NCBI GenBank assembly: GCA_949825045.1
Contig: OX463836.1
Coordinates: forward strand, 15,104,329-15,168,328
DNA: 64,000 nucleotides
DNA from: Argyresthia goedartella
Lineage: Eukaryota; Arthropoda; Insecta; Lepidoptera; Argyresthiidae
Reading direction: 5' to 3'
Positions 21,218 through 31,565 of the stretch are shown in pieces; position 1 is the first letter of the stretch, and each line of letters starts with the position of its first letter. Under the pieces are notes generated by a model. The model was not told the DNA's origin. It ran no database searches and saw only the letters and a program-made list of their open reading frames with translations. A program made the translations under genes and the position numbers.

Positions 21218-21444
21218 TGGCGTCACAGAAAGGGTTACACACCAGGCACGACCTTAGGCAGAGCCGGCGTCGGTCTCGATGTGGTAATCCCCTCCGTGAA
21301 CACTCGCGGCGCGGGTATCGCGATCGCGGCGCGCACGGGCGCGTGTTACACACGTCCGCTTCGCACGAAGCGGCGGGTGAACTGCAGCGGGACGGCGAAG
21401 CGGAGATCCGTGTGCGCGACGGTCGAAACTATCCTTCGAAAGAT

Positions 21445-21582
21445 AAAGAGGGCTTCGAATGGCGGGAGCTTGTATTTAAGAGATTTCTCCCACCCCCCGG
21501 CCGATGGTCGTAGTCATTGGTATTGACGTGGAGCGCGGGTGTTGCCACCTCGTATGCTCAGGCTAGGGATGCCGGTGTTACA
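21445..21582 (-). repeat. Gypsy 3' LTR, proximal part
   Basis: This is the continuation of the LTR after the Jockey copy, beginning with the right copy of AAAGAGGGCTTC. It ends at TGTTACA (21582), which on the minus strand is the LTR start TGTAACACC. It matches 31859-31996 closely. Confidence 0.9.
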
Positions 21583-23105
21583 GCTCGGCCATCCTGAAAT
21601 TGAGAGAAACAAAACATCCATTAGTGTAGTGATCATGTTTAGCTTAACTCTCCAGGAGGTCTATCAAGTCTTCAGTATCCATTTCGCTATCATTATCAGG
21701 GTCACTGGCAGAACCTGTTGCACCAACATATGGCCTCAAAGAGTCAGCTGCTACCCCCGTGCAAAAGTGTTTATATCCTCTAAAACCCTTAACACTCTCA
21801 ATCATATAGCGATCGTGACCAAGTACTTTAAATATTTTTTACGGTCCGGCATAAGAAGAATCTAACTTTTTATTCACTCCAGTCTCACTACAAGATTTAA
21901 GATTCTTCCACAAGACCAGGTCCCCCTTTTTGTATACCTTACATTCTTTTCTTTTCTTATCAAACTGCCTCTTCATTGTTGCCTGCTTCCTCTTAATATT
22001 ACTCGACGCGGCTTGCCTCAACGTGTCAATATCTGCATTATTCCGACTATCCTCTAAAGCAGACAATACTCTACTTTTATGCTTGAACATTAGTTCAAAG
22101 GGGACCTGCTCAGTGGTTTCATGACTAGTATTGTTAATACCAAACACAACATCTGGCAATTTCACATCCCAAGTCCCCTGCTCACTGCATACTTACAGTC
22201 CTTTCAAAATGGTCCTGTTTACCCTTTCTACTTGACCATTCGCTCTAGGAGTCGACACGGCATTCAGAGCAAAATTTTTAAAGTACCGACTACAAAATGC
22301 AAGTCCGCGATCAGATACGACAGTTGAAGGGAAGCCAAACATACTGAACACATCGCGTAATACTCTTATTGTTTCCGCTGAACTCGAGACTTCGGGTGGG
22401 CCTGGCTATTACGAGTTTGGAAAAAGAATCTGTGATCACAAGTATGTGCTGATTATTTCTGGTAGTTTTTGGAAACGGGCCGATGTGGTCTATGTGTAGA
22501 GTGTCCATAGGCACATCTGGTTAAGGTATAGGATGTAGCATCCCCTCAAGCTTGCCGTAGTGCCCCTTTCGAAATGCGCAATCCAGACATGAAGTTACAT
22601 ATTTTTTTATAAACTTTGTCATCTTAGGGAACCAGTACCTTGCCTTGAGGGCTTCATCACAACGTTTCAAGCCACAATGACCCATTCCGTCATGAAATTT
22701 CTGTAAAAGCTTCCAACGAGCAGCTTGAGGTACTGCTACACGATCACCATTTAGAGTAATCCTGTATAACCGCTCGTTGTTTATTTTGTAATTATTTAAA
22801 ATGTCTGGGTTGGCATTTTCACCACGCTACTGCTCTATAATATTATTTAACTTAGCATCTTGTAATTGCACTGATAAGAACCAATCTTCAGTCTCTATAA
22901 CATTCACACTTACCTCTACGGGATTTCGGCTCAACGCATCAACATGCCTCATTCTGTCTCCAGCCCTATACTCTATATCTAGATCGAAATCTTGCACTTG
23001 CAACCACCACCTTGCAATCCAGGGAACTAAATCCTTCTTGACAAACGTGTCTCTTACTGCGACACAATCAGTAACAACTTTAAGCTTTAATCCGGCTACA
23101 TACAC
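21583..23105 (-). pseudogene. Gypsy RNase H end and integrase
   Basis: The minus strand reads, in several frames, RNase H remainder (VYVAGLKLKVVTDCVAVRDT and YRAGDRMRHVDALSRNP, 23105-22827), the integrase zinc finger (GLKRCDEALKARYWFP ... CLDCAFRKGHYGKL, about 22680-22560), the core LHIDHIGPFPKTTRNNQHIL with the first Asp (22514-22440), a region near 22330-22280 with VVSDRGLAFC-like coding, and INNTSHETTEQVPFELMF with basic C-terminal residues (22165-21839). A C-terminal tail rich in Asp/Glu ends at a stop near 21650. Single-base indels break the frame at several places. The remaining bases down to 21583 are 3' UTR. Confidence 0.82.
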
Positions 23106-24105
23106 TCTGAACCGTTTAAGTGACTACACCAGAGCTAGAGTTTCTAATTCGTAACTATGGTAATTTTGTTCTTCTCGCGTAGTGACTCGACTGAAATACA
23201 TAACCGGCTTAAGTCCGCCATCGTGCTGGTGCTGCATAATAATGCCTGCGATAAGCTAACTTGCTGGCATCGGTATGCAGCTCGGTCTCGAGGACCATAT
23301 CAAAAATTGCTAGTACAGGTTGCGAAACTAATTTCGATTTCAGCTCTACGAATGCGTCTTCTTGAGCGTGACCCCACAACCAGGGAGCATTTTTTTTTGT
23401 AAGGTCAGTAAGTGGTTTTGCTACGAGTGCGAAATTGTTGATGAACTTTCTAAAGAATGAACAAAGACCTACGAACTGACGGATCTGATGGACATTTTTG
23501 GGTGTAGGAAAGTCGCGCACTGCTTGTATCTTTGCATCCCCAGGTTTGACACTATCGCTGGAAACATGATGCCCTAAATAGTTGAGTTCGGTTTTCAGAA
23601 AGGAAAATTTATCGATATTTAATTTTAAGTTGGCTTCCTTCAGTGTTTGTATCATTTGGAGTATGTTTAATAATTCTATTCCCTCAGGAACGGTGGTGGT
23701 GGGAATAAGGATATCGTCCATGAAAGCCAGGATATGATCCTTGTCGATATTTATTTTACTTAGTACTTTATGGATGAGCCTTTGAAACACGGCGGGAGAA
23801 TTAGCTAGACCAAGCGGTACTCTCAAATATTCGTATTGAGAATCGGGTGTTATAAAGGCTGGTTTGTGAATGGAACCCGGAGCTACAGGGACTTGATGGT
23901 AACTTTGTGTGAGATCACAACTGGAAAAGTACGACTTTCCTGCTAATTTAGACAGTTCATCTTCAATTAGCGGCAGTGGGTAACGATCTTTTACTGTGAT
24001 AGCATTTAGTGATCTATAATCGACACAAAGTCGCATGTCACCATTTCTCTTCTCTCCAATCAGACTCACGAATGATACCGGCTTCTAATAAGTCTTTTAC
24101 TTTTG
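23106..24105 (-). pseudogene. Gypsy reverse transcriptase and RNase H start
   Basis: From right to left: KVKDLLEAGIIRESDW-like sequence at about 24095-24050, then the open stretch 24069-23209 with GDMRLCVDYRSLNAITVKD, FSSCDLTQSYHQVPV, VPLGLANSPAVFQRL, HILAFMDDILIPTTT (the RT box, with both Asp), KTELNYLGHHVSSD, FFRKFINNFALVAKP and the RNase H start ETELHTDASKLA. After that the frame is lost and coding continues in another frame toward 23105. The start of this pol is on the far side of the BEL insertion, at 29322-29668. Confidence 0.87.
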
Positions 24106-24110
24106 AACGT

Positions 24111-24655
24111 TGTTCGATTCCAAATCGATATTCGATCGATGGTTTCGGAACGGCCTTTTTGAATTTGACGTTGCTGCCAACCTAGCAGTTTTTGACAACT
24201 GACAGACGAAAGCCCTCGCAATGTAACGCGTATTGATTAGGGTATTGAAATTAAATCGCAAGCCATCTGGAATGTATTCGGGTTCCCCTCAGGATTGTCT
24301 ATATAGCTGAGTGTGTTGTGGTTCCCCGAACCAGATAAAGTTCGCATTTACGTGGCCGATTGGTTTTTCCCACGTAACATAACCTGTGTTGGAACACTGT
24401 GCTCGTCGAAGCTGGCCTGCCAGTCATACCTGGTTGGCTGAAGAACCTGTCTACCAAGAAGAGCCTAGGGTGCACCCGGGCCTTGCAGAGAGACAGGAGG
24501 TTGACGGGACCGAAGCACAGACCAGGTTAGATCGACTCCATAATTACTTTAGCTCGGTGAATCGCCGACGTTCACACTTCTTGGCATCTGATCGCTACGC
24601 TACCTCGTAGCTGATGGGCCCCTGCGAGGTCATTGGGTGCCGAGAAGCCTGAACA
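24111..24655 (+). repeat. BEL copy 1 5' LTR
   Basis: The 545-bp LTR begins TGTTCGATTCC and ends GCCTGAACA. It is nearly identical to the 3' LTR but roughly 12% different from copy 2's LTR over the first 150 bases I aligned by eye. Confidence 0.93.
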
Positions 24656-25271
24656 TTTCGGTAGCAAGAGCGTGGTTTCCTGAGATTTGCAGCCGTCAAG
24701 GGCTCCAGGAACCCACGATTTGGGACTATCAATCTGTAAGTATAGGCGGTTATTAGCTAACTTGGTGTTGTTCCTGTATCCACATAGATTGGTAGTATTG
24801 TAAGCTATAAGTCTATTGCTGGTAGTAGACAGACAGATATTACAGTTTTCCCTAAATGACCAGTTGTACTGAGATGTGACTCAGAATAGTAGGTACTCAA
24901 CTTAGGTACATTGTAGGTGAATTGAAATTTGCATTGAAGTACCAGTTAGTCAATCTATTAGTGGTCTAGTAATGCTAATGAATGTTTGGTTAACATAGGT
25001 AGTTACATCTATTGATAGCAGGCTATTACATTGTTTTCAGTTTATAGCAATTTATAACTTGAACTAATATTGACTATCTGTGTGTGTTATAATGATAAAG
25101 GGAAACTAAATTGTATTTACAGAATTTATATAGATATAAAACTCGGTTCCTATTGTTTAAGGAAAACAGCATTGTTTAAGTTGTGGTTTAGGGTTCCCTC
25201 GTTTAGGTTATAGACTGGAGGGTCCAATAAAATTGAGTTACTGCAAATTGTGAGTAAGTATCGTTCCGATC
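24656..25271 (+). other. BEL copy 1 leader with primer-binding-site candidate
   Basis: The untranslated leader between 5' LTR and gag begins TTTCGGTAGCAAGAGCGTGG. In copy 2 the same site reads TTTTGGTAGCAAGAGCGTGG, so TGGTAGCAAGAGC just after the LTR is a plausible tRNA 3'-end complement. I cannot name the tRNA. No other coding signal is seen. Confidence 0.6.
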
Positions 25272-27095
25272 ATGTCGTTATCTGAAATCCAGAAGGGTGT
25301 TTCTAAGGAACTCAGATGGTTTTCCTCCGCACACGGTCTGATAGACCGTTTAGATAGGTATGATGTGGTATTGGAGCGGTCTATGGACGTTAAGGAACGT
25401 TACAACAGGGTGCTCGAATTGTCCGCGCAGGCGGAATCAGTTGATGGTTGCGCACCTGACAGGCTGTCACGGTTGCTAGGGGATGTCGACCAATGTATGG
25501 AGATGGCAGCTGCTATCACGCAGAGGGCTGCGGACATACGTAGACAGCGCGAGTCCAGCCATGGTGGTGACATTGAAGCACCTCTGCCGCTTCAGGGTTC
25601 GGGGTCCAGGTTACCTGCCATAACTATGCCTACCTTTGACGGAGTGTCCGGTGAATGGATGAGCTTCATCAATCTGTTCGACAGTTTGGTGCACATGCGA
25701 TCGGACATTACCAAGTCTGTCAAGATGGCTCAGCTGGTGGCAGCATTGAGGGGTGAGCCTAGGGAGCTGGTCGCTCATTTGACAGTTACGGAGGGTAACT
25801 ATGAAACGGCCAGACAATTGTTGGTCAGACGTTACCATAACAAACGGAGGTTGGCCGATGCTCAACTGAACCGTTTGTTTAGTATCCCGGTTGTGAACAA
25901 GGTCGGGGCCATACAGACGGAGGTTTTGAACCCGTTGTTGTCCGTCACCAAGGCTCTAGAGAATCTTGGACTTCCGGTTGGTGAATGGTCGTACCTACTG
26001 TTGTACATTGTACTTTCCCGCCTACCCGCTGACGTGCAGACTCGTTTCGAACAGTCTCACGGGAGGTCGGCCGAGGACCTGCCCGCCTTCTCCGACTTGG
26101 TCGGATTCTTGGAAGAGGAGGCTCGACGGGCAGAGAATTTGGGGTTGACGGTCACCCATCCTTCGGAGCCACAGAGAGCTGCCGGGAGCGCTGTGAGTAG
26201 GGGCTCTCCGACGAGGAAGGACCGCACCAACCGGCAGTCATATGGGACTGTGAGTGCATTGACCCCACATAGTGAGACCTGCCCATGTTGTAGGCAGATT
26301 GGCCATGCTGTGGCCAATTGCAATAAGTTCGGGGAACTTAGGGTTCAGGGACGGCGCCGGATGGCCAAGCAGCGGAGCTGGTGTTTCCTGTGCCTCGGGC
26401 CACACATGGCTAGGTACTGCACGCGCACAAAAATGTGCGGATATTGTGGTGGGGCCCACAACAATCTGTTGTGCATGAACCGGTCCGGCCAACAGCCACC
26501 ACAGGGCCGTACTCAGGGTGACACGGCATGGGGCCCTGAGAATTCGTTTGCGACTCGGAGCGCAACTCAGGGGCCAATGTCCCCACGTGCACAGGGCGGT
26601 ACTAGGGTGCAGGGCCGCACTCAGGGTCATCACATGGGGGGCCCTGAGTTTTCGGTTGCGACTCAGCATCCGACTCAGCGGGCAATGGGGCCACAAGCAC
26701 GCAGCCACCCAGGGGTGCAGGGCCGCACTCAGGGTCATCACATGGGGGGCCCTGAGTTTTCGGTTGCGACTCAGCATCCGACTCAGCGGGACATTGGGTA
26801 TGTTGAGCAGGCCGTAACGGGCGGGTGGCATGGGACACCTTCGAGCTATGCGGGTGCGGTTCGGACGCCGCCTCAGTTGTCGCCCCGCTCGTCGCCTCGT
26901 CCTCGTCGGTCGCATGTGATGTCCCCCCCGCTCATGGAGCGGCCACGGTTGAATTCACGCCCACCCCCCTTCGGGGGGCGTCGTAGGGTGGCAATGGAAC
27001 CGGCGCGTGGGCCATTTGTACAATGGGACCCTCTGGCGTATAGCTGCCTACCTGATCGGTTACAGGCACAGTGGGGCTCCGGGGGCCCTCGCTAG
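25272..27095 (+). CDS. BEL copy 1 Gag (DUF1759 family)
   Basis: This 607-residue open frame has a predicted coiled N-terminal part (to about 110), the BEL-type DUF1759 region (LPAITMPTFDGVSGEWMSF, about 120; YETARQLLVRRYHNKRRL, about 180; LSRLPADVQTRFEQ, about 255) and Cys/His clusters (CPCCRQIGHAVANC, CFLCLGPHMARYC, CGYCGGAHNNLLC, about 335-400). It then has a tandem-repeat tail of GRTQG..WGPE and GRTQGHHMGGPEFSVATQ units. Gag forms the particle that packages element RNA. It ends at TAG 27093-27095, in the same frame as the protease that follows; copy 2 has the same TAG. Confidence 0.92.
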   Translation: MSLSEIQKGVSKELRWFSSAHGLIDRLDRYDVVLERSMDVKERYNRVLELSAQAESVDGCAPDRLSRLLGDVDQCMEMAAAITQRAADIRRQRESSHGGDIEAPLPLQGSGSRLPAITMPTFDGVSGEWMSFINLFDSLVHMRSDITKSVKMAQLVAALRGEPRELVAHLTVTEGNYETARQLLVRRYHNKRRLADAQLNRLFSIPVVNKVGAIQTEVLNPLLSVTKALENLGLPVGEWSYLLLYIVLSRLPADVQTRFEQSHGRSAEDLPAFSDLVGFLEEEARRAENLGLTVTHPSEPQRAAGSAVSRGSPTRKDRTNRQSYGTVSALTPHSETCPCCRQIGHAVANCNKFGELRVQGRRRMAKQRSWCFLCLGPHMARYCTRTKMCGYCGGAHNNLLCMNRSGQQPPQGRTQGDTAWGPENSFATRSATQGPMSPRAQGGTRVQGRTQGHHMGGPEFSVATQHPTQRAMGPQARSHPGVQGRTQGHHMGGPEFSVATQHPTQRDIGYVEQAVTGGWHGTPSSYAGAVRTPPQLSPRSSPRPRRSHVMSPPLMERPRLNSRPPPFGGRRRVAMEPARGPFVQWDPLAYSCLPDRLQAQWGSGGPR

Positions 27096-27878
27096 GAATT
27101 TGCGGCCCAACAATTTGTTGCCCCCCAACCGGAGACGGTGGTGTTACCGATCGCCTCTGTGCTTGTTTGGGATTTGGCGGGCAACCCAACATACGTTCGC
27201 GCCCTATTAGATTCTGGAGCTCAGGGCTGCATTGTATCGAATGATTTAGCAAAATGGTTGGGCCTCAATATAAATAATGTATCGCTGCCGAGGAAATTGG
27301 TCCCTGCTGGGGATTACAGGGCAACCCTTCACGGGTTTTGTGATGCCTCTGAACGAGGGTTTGCGGCAGCGGTTTATTTGCGAACCGTCACCTCCACCGG
27401 GGAGGTCGACGTGCGTTTGGTTTTGGCAAAAAGCAAGGTAGCGCCTATTCGGACAAGGATGACGATTCCAAAACTGGAACTGTCCGGGGCTGCTCTTTTG
27501 ACCAAACTTTTGAATCACACTCTAACAGTGTTGCGTGGGTCAGTGGTTTTGGAGGATACGGTGTACGCGTGGACGGACAGCCAGATTGTTTTGTGCTGGC
27601 TGAAGGCTTCGGTCCATAACTTAGAGGTTTTTGTTGCGAACCGTGTCTCCCAGATTGTGTCGTCTGAGGTCCCACTGACCTGGAGACATGTACCAGGAGA
27701 ATTGAACCCGTCTGATTGTGCATCCAGGGGATGTCGGGCTCCTGAACTCGTTAGACACCATTTGTGGTGGGGACCACCCTGGCTTGCCAGGAGAGAATCG
27801 GGACTGGCCCCACAGCCATGTAGTAGTATCTTCGGATCATGGCCCCAGAGCGGCCGTGCATGTTACCCAGAAGGCTGA
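27096..27878 (+). CDS. BEL copy 1 protease fused to RNase H, RT deleted
   Basis: In frame with gag beyond the TAG, coding resumes (QQFVAPQPETVVLPI) and reaches the protease active site RALLDSGAQGCIVS (about 27205-27245). At about 27324 the sequence jumps from the end of the protease (LVPAGDY) straight to RNase H (TLHGFCDASERGFAAAVYLR), with later RNase H motifs YAWTDSQIVLCWLK and WRHVPGELNPSDCASRG. The palm, fingers and catalytic YxDD box of RT are absent. The frame ends at a stop at 27876-27878, after WWGPPWL, through a local frame change. Copy 2 has the identical junction. Confidence 0.87.
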   Translation, partial: EFAAQQFVAPQPETVVLPIASVLVWDLAGNPTYVRALLDSGAQGCIVSNDLAKWLGLNINNVSLPRKLVPAGDYRATLHGFCDASERGFAAAVYLRTVTSTGEVDVRLVLAKSKVAPIRTRMTIPKLELSGAALLTKLLNHTLTVLRGSVVLEDTVYAWTDSQIVLCWLKASVHNLEVFVANRVSQIVSSEVPLTWRHVPGELNPSDCASRGCRAPELVRHHLWWGPPWLARRESGLAPQPCSSIFGSWPQSGRACYPEG

Positions 27879-28738
27879 GGACCCTGACGCCGGGTTTCTG
27901 CTGGACCGGTATAGCTCATGTGTGTTTGTTTGTTTATCCACCAAGGCGGTACATCTCGAGCTCGTTGGCTGATCTCTCGACAGAGGCTTTCATTGCTTGT
28001 TTGGATAGGTTTGTTTCTCGAAGGGGACTTCCAACTTTGATCCGCTCTGATAACGGCACTAACTACGTCGGTGCGGAACGATACTTACGAGAGATAGTCA
28101 ACTTTTTGAATGTAAATAAAGTGGATATTGGAACGGCCCTCTCCCGTCGGGGTATACAGTGGACCTTCAGCCCACCGAGTTGCCCCCACTGGGGTGGGAT
28201 TTTTGAGGCGTAGTTAAGTCAGCTAAGACGCACTTGGGGCGTATAGTAGGGTCAGACCGCGCTGACTTTTGAGGAGCTCGCGACATTGTTTGTAAGATCG
28301 AGGCCGTTCTCAATTCGCGACCGTTGTGTCCGCTCAGCTCGGATCCAAATGACCTGGAGGCTCTGACCCCAGGCCATTTCTTGATAGGACAGCCAATTAA
28401 CGCGTTGCCCGAGCACCCCTTCGAGGAGTGAAATTGTATCGGTTGTCAAGGTATCAGATGTTGCAGCAGTTTACTCAGAATTTCTGGAAGCGTTGGTCGC
28501 TCGAGTATCTGCATATCTTACAACAGCGCCTTAAGTGGACTGACCAAAACCAGCCCCCCTAGTGTTGGTGACCTCGTTCTGGTTAAGGATGCTAACCTAC
28601 CGCCACTACGTTGGCGCAGGGGGCGCATTGTTAACTTGTTCCCTGGCAAGGACGGGACCCCCCGGTCTGCAGAGGTTCTAGTAGGAGGCTCGGTTCTAAA
28701 ACGAGCGGTAGCAACGTTGTCTCGGCTGCCCGTAGATT
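27879..28738 (+). pseudogene. BEL copy 1 integrase remnant and DUF5641
   Basis: Coding passes between frames: CVFVCLSTKAVHLELVG, then (after an extra G near 27966) DLSTEAFIACLDRFVSRRG, IRSDNGTNYVGAE with the second catalytic Asp, and PHWGGIFEA with the Glu. The zinc finger and the first catalytic Asp are missing. From 28209 on, several single-base differences from copy 2 break the frame. The DUF5641 region (FWKRWSLEYLHILQQR, VGDLVLVKDANLPPLRW) reaches a TAG near 28736. The sequence just before the 3' LTR holds a hairpin GGGACAGG/CCTGTCCC (28741-28762). Confidence 0.83.
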
Positions 28739-28773
28739 AGGGGACAGGTGGGTGCCTGTCCCGGGCGGGTGAT

Positions 28774-29316
28774 TGTTCGATTCCAAATCGATATTCGATC
28801 GATGGTTTCGGAACGGCCTTTTTGAATTTGACGTTGCTGCCAACCTAGCAGTTTTTGACAACTGACAGACGAAAGCCCTCGCAATGTAACGCGTATTGAT
28901 TAGGGTATTGAAATTAAATCGCAGCCATCTGGTAATGTATTCGGGTTCCCTCAGGATTGTCTATATAGCTGAGTGTGTTGTGGTTCCCCGAACCAGATAA
29001 AGTTCGCATTTACGTGGCCGATTGGTTTTTCCCACGTAACATAACCTGTGTTGGAACACTGTGCTCGTCGAAGCTGGCCTGCCAGTCATACCTGGTTGGC
29101 TGAAGAACCTGTCTACCAAGAAGAGCCTAGGGTGCACCCGGGCCTTGCAGAGAGACAGGAGGTTGACGGGACCGAAGCACAGACCAGGTTAGATCGACTC
29201 CAAATTACTTTAGCTCGGTGAATCGCCGACGTTCACACTTCTTGGCATCTGATCGCTACGCTACCTCGTAGCTGATGGGCCCCTGCGAGGTCATTGGGTG
29301 CCGAGAAGCCTGAACA
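28774..29316 (+). repeat. BEL copy 1 3' LTR
   Basis: The 543-bp LTR matches the 5' LTR except for about four short indels. It is followed by AACGT, the right target duplication. Confidence 0.93.
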
Positions 29317-29321
29317 AACGT

Positions 29322-29820
29322 ACTATTTCAAGTTAGGGTGGACAAGCGGTAAGGTCGGCGAAATACCGGTTGTCGGTGGTTAAATTTATATTCATTTCGG
29401 CTATGTTTGTCAAACCGAGTTCTTTTGTACTGGAGGCAAAATAAGAACTATGCTCAATCAACGTTTGGTACAGCCACATCTGCTCATTCTCTTCAATTTT
29501 ACCTACATCAAGATCTCGCAGCCTTACTCCGCCAACCATCTCATCTCCTAGCGCACAACAGCCTACTGCAGCAATATTCATTGGTTTAAGACCCCCCGCT
29601 ACCGCATCGGACGTCCCATCACAGCACGGTACGAAAACCAACACACTCCTCAGCGGAAGTATCAGCACAGCTTGGTACTAAACCATCCAACAGCTCAGCA
29701 TACAGCCTTAGACCACAAACACAATAAAATCTGACAAACCTGCTTAGATCCACTAGGATACAACGGCTCTGTACAGCACTGCCCTCTGACCATCACTTGC
29801 CCGCCGCAAACTCTACGTCC
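29322..29820 (-). pseudogene. Gypsy pol segment between protease and RT
   Basis: The open part (29668-29333) contains IEENEQMWLYQTLIEHSSYF and KELGLTNIAEMNINLTTDN, which match the region just ahead of RT in Ty3/Gypsy pols. It is cut at 29321 by BEL copy 1 and continues at 24105. Confidence 0.75.
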
Positions 29821-29827
29821 GTCGCGC

Positions 29828-30394
29828 CTAGGTTGTACACCTTGATGGCGCCGCTTGTTCCTCATCAGTACAGTTGATGGTAAGACATACTCGTGTCCTG
29901 TGAGCGGAAATACCTAGTAAAGTACAAAATGTACCCTCAGGAGATCCACATATTGTTACTTCTACTATGGCGGCTTCATTTGGCGCGATGCGGACAAGAG
30001 TTTTACACCTAACGTCAATTCTCTTGTCGATACTACTATCGTCCTCAATCTCATTAATAGTCATCTCATTATTTTCAGTGAGTTTAACGTCATTTCCCTG
30101 AACCACAAGCTTGACATCATCTCTGTTGATAATCGGTTGCCCTACAAGTAATTGAATACGGCCCATACTCAGATGAGTGACTAAAGCTTCGTCATTTACA
30201 ATCAGCCCATCAATAGATATTTTTAAGCTTACTACCCCCAGTGCCGGAATCGGTTCACCCGTAAATCCCTTGAGCAACTTGTCAGTAGGAGAAATTTTAC
30301 ATTTTAGAGCTTTGGCAGCTGTTAACGCAATTATGTTACTTTGTGCACCTGTATCAAGATAAGCCACAAGCTGGGATTCGTTTGCAGTAACCAT
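29828..30394 (-). pseudogene. Gypsy aspartic protease
   Basis: The 188-codon open stretch shows the active site LVAYLDTGAQSNII with the DTG triad, the flap-like GFTGEPIPALGVV and a downstream LLVGQP that fits the hydrophobic-Gly motif. Pepsin-type retroviral proteases act as dimers to cut the polyprotein. The frame shifts at its end (about 29840), after which LGATDV-like coding continues in another frame, so the polyprotein is broken. Confidence 0.82.
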
Positions 30395-31543
30395 TTTAAA
30401 GTAAGCCTCGTTTACATCCTGTTACAATGTTAATTTCCTTGACCTTGTTATTTATTTTCGAGTCCGTTGTTCTACAGAACCTGGCTATGTGACCGACCTT
30501 CCACATGTGTTACACCGTCTCTTATCAGGATTAGGACAATCACGTACAGTATGACTGTCAGCATGGCACCGAAAGCATCTAACTTCTGTGCTCAACCCCG
30601 AAGTTGAAGGAAAGCTAGCACGATCGACTGATTTGGGGGTAGTTACATTTTTCCTCCGATCATCAAATTCCTTGTCACGGAAACGTGTCTGCGCATGACC
30701 TTGAACTTGATACTTTTCCAGCGAAACTAGGATTTCACAATACAATTCCTCGGGCACTTACTTTTCAACGCTTTGGCACTAGCTCGTAACTCACAGGGTA
30801 GACCGCGAATTATGCACGAAACTGCGGAAACATCGTCTAATTTGCACCGGTGACATAAAGTCAACTTGTCGTAAAAGTATTTACTCATTGGCTCCTTAGC
30901 GTCTTTTATCCGAGCTACTAACTCTTCCAACATTTCCGCGAATTCGTGTGAACGCGGAAAAGTACGTTTTAACAAGTCCTGCCACTGTTCCCACGTACGT
31001 TCATAATCCTCTTAACGGTTATACCACATGCGCGCGGCTCAGTCCAACCGAGCTTGCATGTAGAACGACCGCTTTGAATCGTCCCAATTATAAATCTCTC
31101 CAAGCTGGTTTATCTTTTTAAGCCACACTCTAACGTTCTTTTCACGATCACCAGGGTCAAACTTCGGGATAATTGCATCGCCTTTCAAATTATCGTTCCT
31201 ACCCTCCGCCGAACAAACAACATTTCTGTCCTTTTTGCCGCTAATATTTTTTTGCTTCAAGTTTGTCGGTTACCAATTTCTCAAACAATGCTCGCGTCGA
31301 GGGCTCCTCTTCGCTGTGTGGGCGTGCGTCATCGGGCCGACGCTTAGCGAGTGCTGGCTGATTGGCTCGCGATGTTTCAGCTTGGCTCGCGGCCGACGCC
31401 CGCGCCGCCGTCGCCGCTGCCGGCGCCGAGTCACAGGTTGCTTCATCCCAGTTGTTGGTAGTGCGCCCTCGCTTTGCCGTTTGTCGATAGATTACCTCCT
31501 CGTCTTCGTCACTACTATCGTAATTGTCTCGAAACCGTCTCAT
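30395..31543 (-). pseudogene. Gypsy gag
   Basis: ATG 31543 lies only a few bases after the primer-binding-site candidate. Coding runs MRRFRDNYDSSDEDEEV (acidic start), then shifts frame in a seven-A run near 31255, continues with GDAIIPKFDPGDREKNVRVW and WLKKINQLGEIYNWDDSKR (retrotransposon Gag core), passes in-frame stops near 31040 and 31014, and reads RTFPRSHEFAEMLEELVARI. The zinc knuckle CFRCHADSHTVRDC plus CNTCG follows at about 30590-30490. At least two frameshifts and two stops make it a pseudogene. Confidence 0.82.
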
Positions 31544-31548
31544 TTTAT

Positions 31549-31565
31549 CCCACTTCTGAAACTAT
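31549..31565 (-). promoter_or_regulatory. Gypsy primer-binding-site candidate
   Basis: On the minus strand TAGTTTCAGAAGTGGGA follows the LTR end. It differs at two places from TGGTGTCAGAAGTGGGA, seen at the LTR junction near 63000, which is a PBS type known from insect Ty3/Gypsy elements. Confidence 0.5.

Larger units (their letters stand above)
16204..21444 (-). mobile_element. full-length Jockey-clade LINE, copy A
   Basis: The element is 5241 bp long and flanked by a perfect 12-bp duplication AAAGAGGGCTTC (16192-16203 and 21445-21456). It has a 248-nt 5' UTR, ORF1 (726 residues), ORF2 (882 residues, overlapping ORF1 by 8 nt) and a 171-nt 3' region ending ATGACTATGAAGAAAA. Both ORFs are open, and the endonuclease and RT catalytic residues are present. 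The copy is therefore plausibly retrotransposition-competent. Its target is the 3' LTR of the surrounding Gypsy element. Confidence 0.92.
24111..29316 (+). mobile_element. RT-less BEL/Pao retrotransposon, copy 1, inside the Gypsy pol
   Basis: The LTRs at 24111-24655 and 28774-29316 are nearly identical (a few 1-nt indels). The element starts TGTTCGATTCC, ends CCTGAACA, and is flanked by AACGT at 24106-24110 and 29317-29321, the 5-bp duplication usual for BEL. Between the LTRs lie a gag ORF and a shortened pol from which the RT and the start of the integrase are deleted. It is 5.2 kb long. The same deletion occurs in copy 2 (43171-48208). Its integrase part has several single-base indels. Confidence 0.92.

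Noticed and set aside
24111..29316. BEL copy 1 as an autonomous element
   Set aside because: RT and the start of integrase are missing at a junction shared with copy 2.
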